Shown here in pieces: positions 63,655 through 64,000 of a stretch of DNA of 64,000 nucleotides (position 1 is its first letter; each line of letters opens with the position of its first letter). Location of the stretch: NCBI GenBank assembly GCA_016721905.1, contig JADKHH010000004.1, forward strand, positions 282,129 through 346,128, read 5' to 3'. This stretch comes from Candidatus Opimibacter skivensis (lineage in GTDB: Bacteria > Bacteroidota > Bacteroidia > Chitinophagales > Saprospiraceae). The notes under the pieces were generated by a model. That model was not told the DNA's origin. It ran no database searches and was given only the letters and a program-made list of their open reading frames with translations. The position numbers and the translations under genes were made by a program.

Positions 63655-64000
63655 TTATGATTTCGATCCAACTTTAATCATATACAAATAAACACCTTGG
63701 GTTAAATTACTAAAATCTAAAACATTATTTGATGTTAATAAATTAAAAGAAGCTATCTCTTCACCAAATACCGAATAAATTGTTATAATTGAATTACTAA
63801 TTTCACTATTATTTATAACTACACAATTTGATATAAAAGGATTTTGATGTATAAAAAATTGATCAGAGTTAGTTTGCTCAAATGTCTCCAGTTATTATTG
63901 GGTCCAATATTACCTCATGGCAAACTTCATTTGAACCATACTCATTAAAAGCTTTAAGACATACATTATATATACCATAACTATTATAAATAAATGTAGG
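63655..64000 (-). CDS. T9SS sorting-domain protein with PKD-like repeat, 3' end, frameshifted
   Basis: The frame enters at the right edge with GIYNVCLKAFNEYG and NEVCHEVILDP, the end of a PKD-like domain of the same type as in the 55.9-kb protein. A one-base shift near 63885-63895 leads to FEQTNSDQFFIHQNPFISNC, then a type A tail (ITIYSVFGEEIASF; DFSNLTQGVYLYMIKVGS) ending at TAA 63655. Much more AT-rich (roughly a quarter GC) than most of the window, which suggests a different origin or a locally diverged block. Confidence 0.7.

Overview
The window reads as chromosome of a member of the Bacteroidota, most likely Saprospiria-like (Saprospiraceae). The basis is many secreted proteins with Por/type IX (T9SS) C-terminal sorting domains, PKD, GEVED and other repeat modules typical of that group, CzcA-TolC fusions, few Shine-Dalgarno sequences and a moderate GC content. 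The species assignment is inference. The read quality is uneven. At least 13 single-base frameshifts, several at homopolymers, break otherwise intact genes, and two stretches (15277-15444 and 61276-61374) look like low-quality read ends rather than DNA. Broken genes here should therefore be treated first as probable sequence errors.

Layout. 1-3.5 kb: the 5' part of a secreted S9 peptidase, divergent from the membrane alpha and beta subunits of proton-translocating transhydrogenase. 3.6-11.2 kb, all on the minus strand: aldehyde dehydrogenase, a two-gene ABC exporter, a Crp/Fnr regulator with two small membrane proteins, a secreted propeller protein, a small membrane protein and a gluzincin-type peptidase. 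11.2-18.4 kb: a decayed NAD(P)H oxidoreductase, then a TetR-TolC-adaptor-RND efflux operon read leftward, with a clear TetR-type palindrome upstream. 18.5-24.1 kb: an Xre/RES toxin-antitoxin pair, galE, a TMEM220-like protein, a large membrane protein, and SRPBCC and VOC proteins. 24.5-27.6 kb: a large secreted metalloprotease.

28.7-45 kb is a heavy-metal (Cu/Zn/Cd-type) resistance locus: a His-rich membrane protein, TolC-like CusC, a fused adaptor, a metal-binding lipoprotein, a CusA-type RND pump, a Cys/His-rich small protein, a second CzcA pump fused to its own TolC domain, a His-rich adaptor and a P1B-type ATPase. The genes are collinear and tightly spaced, and together would move metal from cytoplasm to periplasm (ATPase) and out of the cell (two RND systems). 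45.4-49.9 kb: secreted T9SS proteins, including two head-to-head paralogues built from about 88-residue HGGA/DECGN repeats. 50-55.3 kb is a small defence island: an orphan Xis-like antitoxin, AbiEi/AbiEii and a single-chain restriction-modification enzyme. 55.9-64 kb: a 10-PKD surface protein, a LOG-family protein, a DinB/maleylpyruvate-isomerase-like protein, a glucosaminidase, pdxA, two small proteins and the 3' end of another T9SS protein.

The most unusual signal is between the genes. Several intergenic tracts are built of degenerate 7-9 base words (GTTGATGA, TTATGAG, CTTATAAG, AGAGTAAG, CTGGCAT, GCATAGGG). Several are arranged as inverted halves, and repeatedly the tract starts at, or supplies, the stop codon of the adjacent gene (3482, 7045, 12026, 19544, 23071, 23706, 62744). 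In at least three genes the last codons are made of the repeat. I know no named element that matches this.
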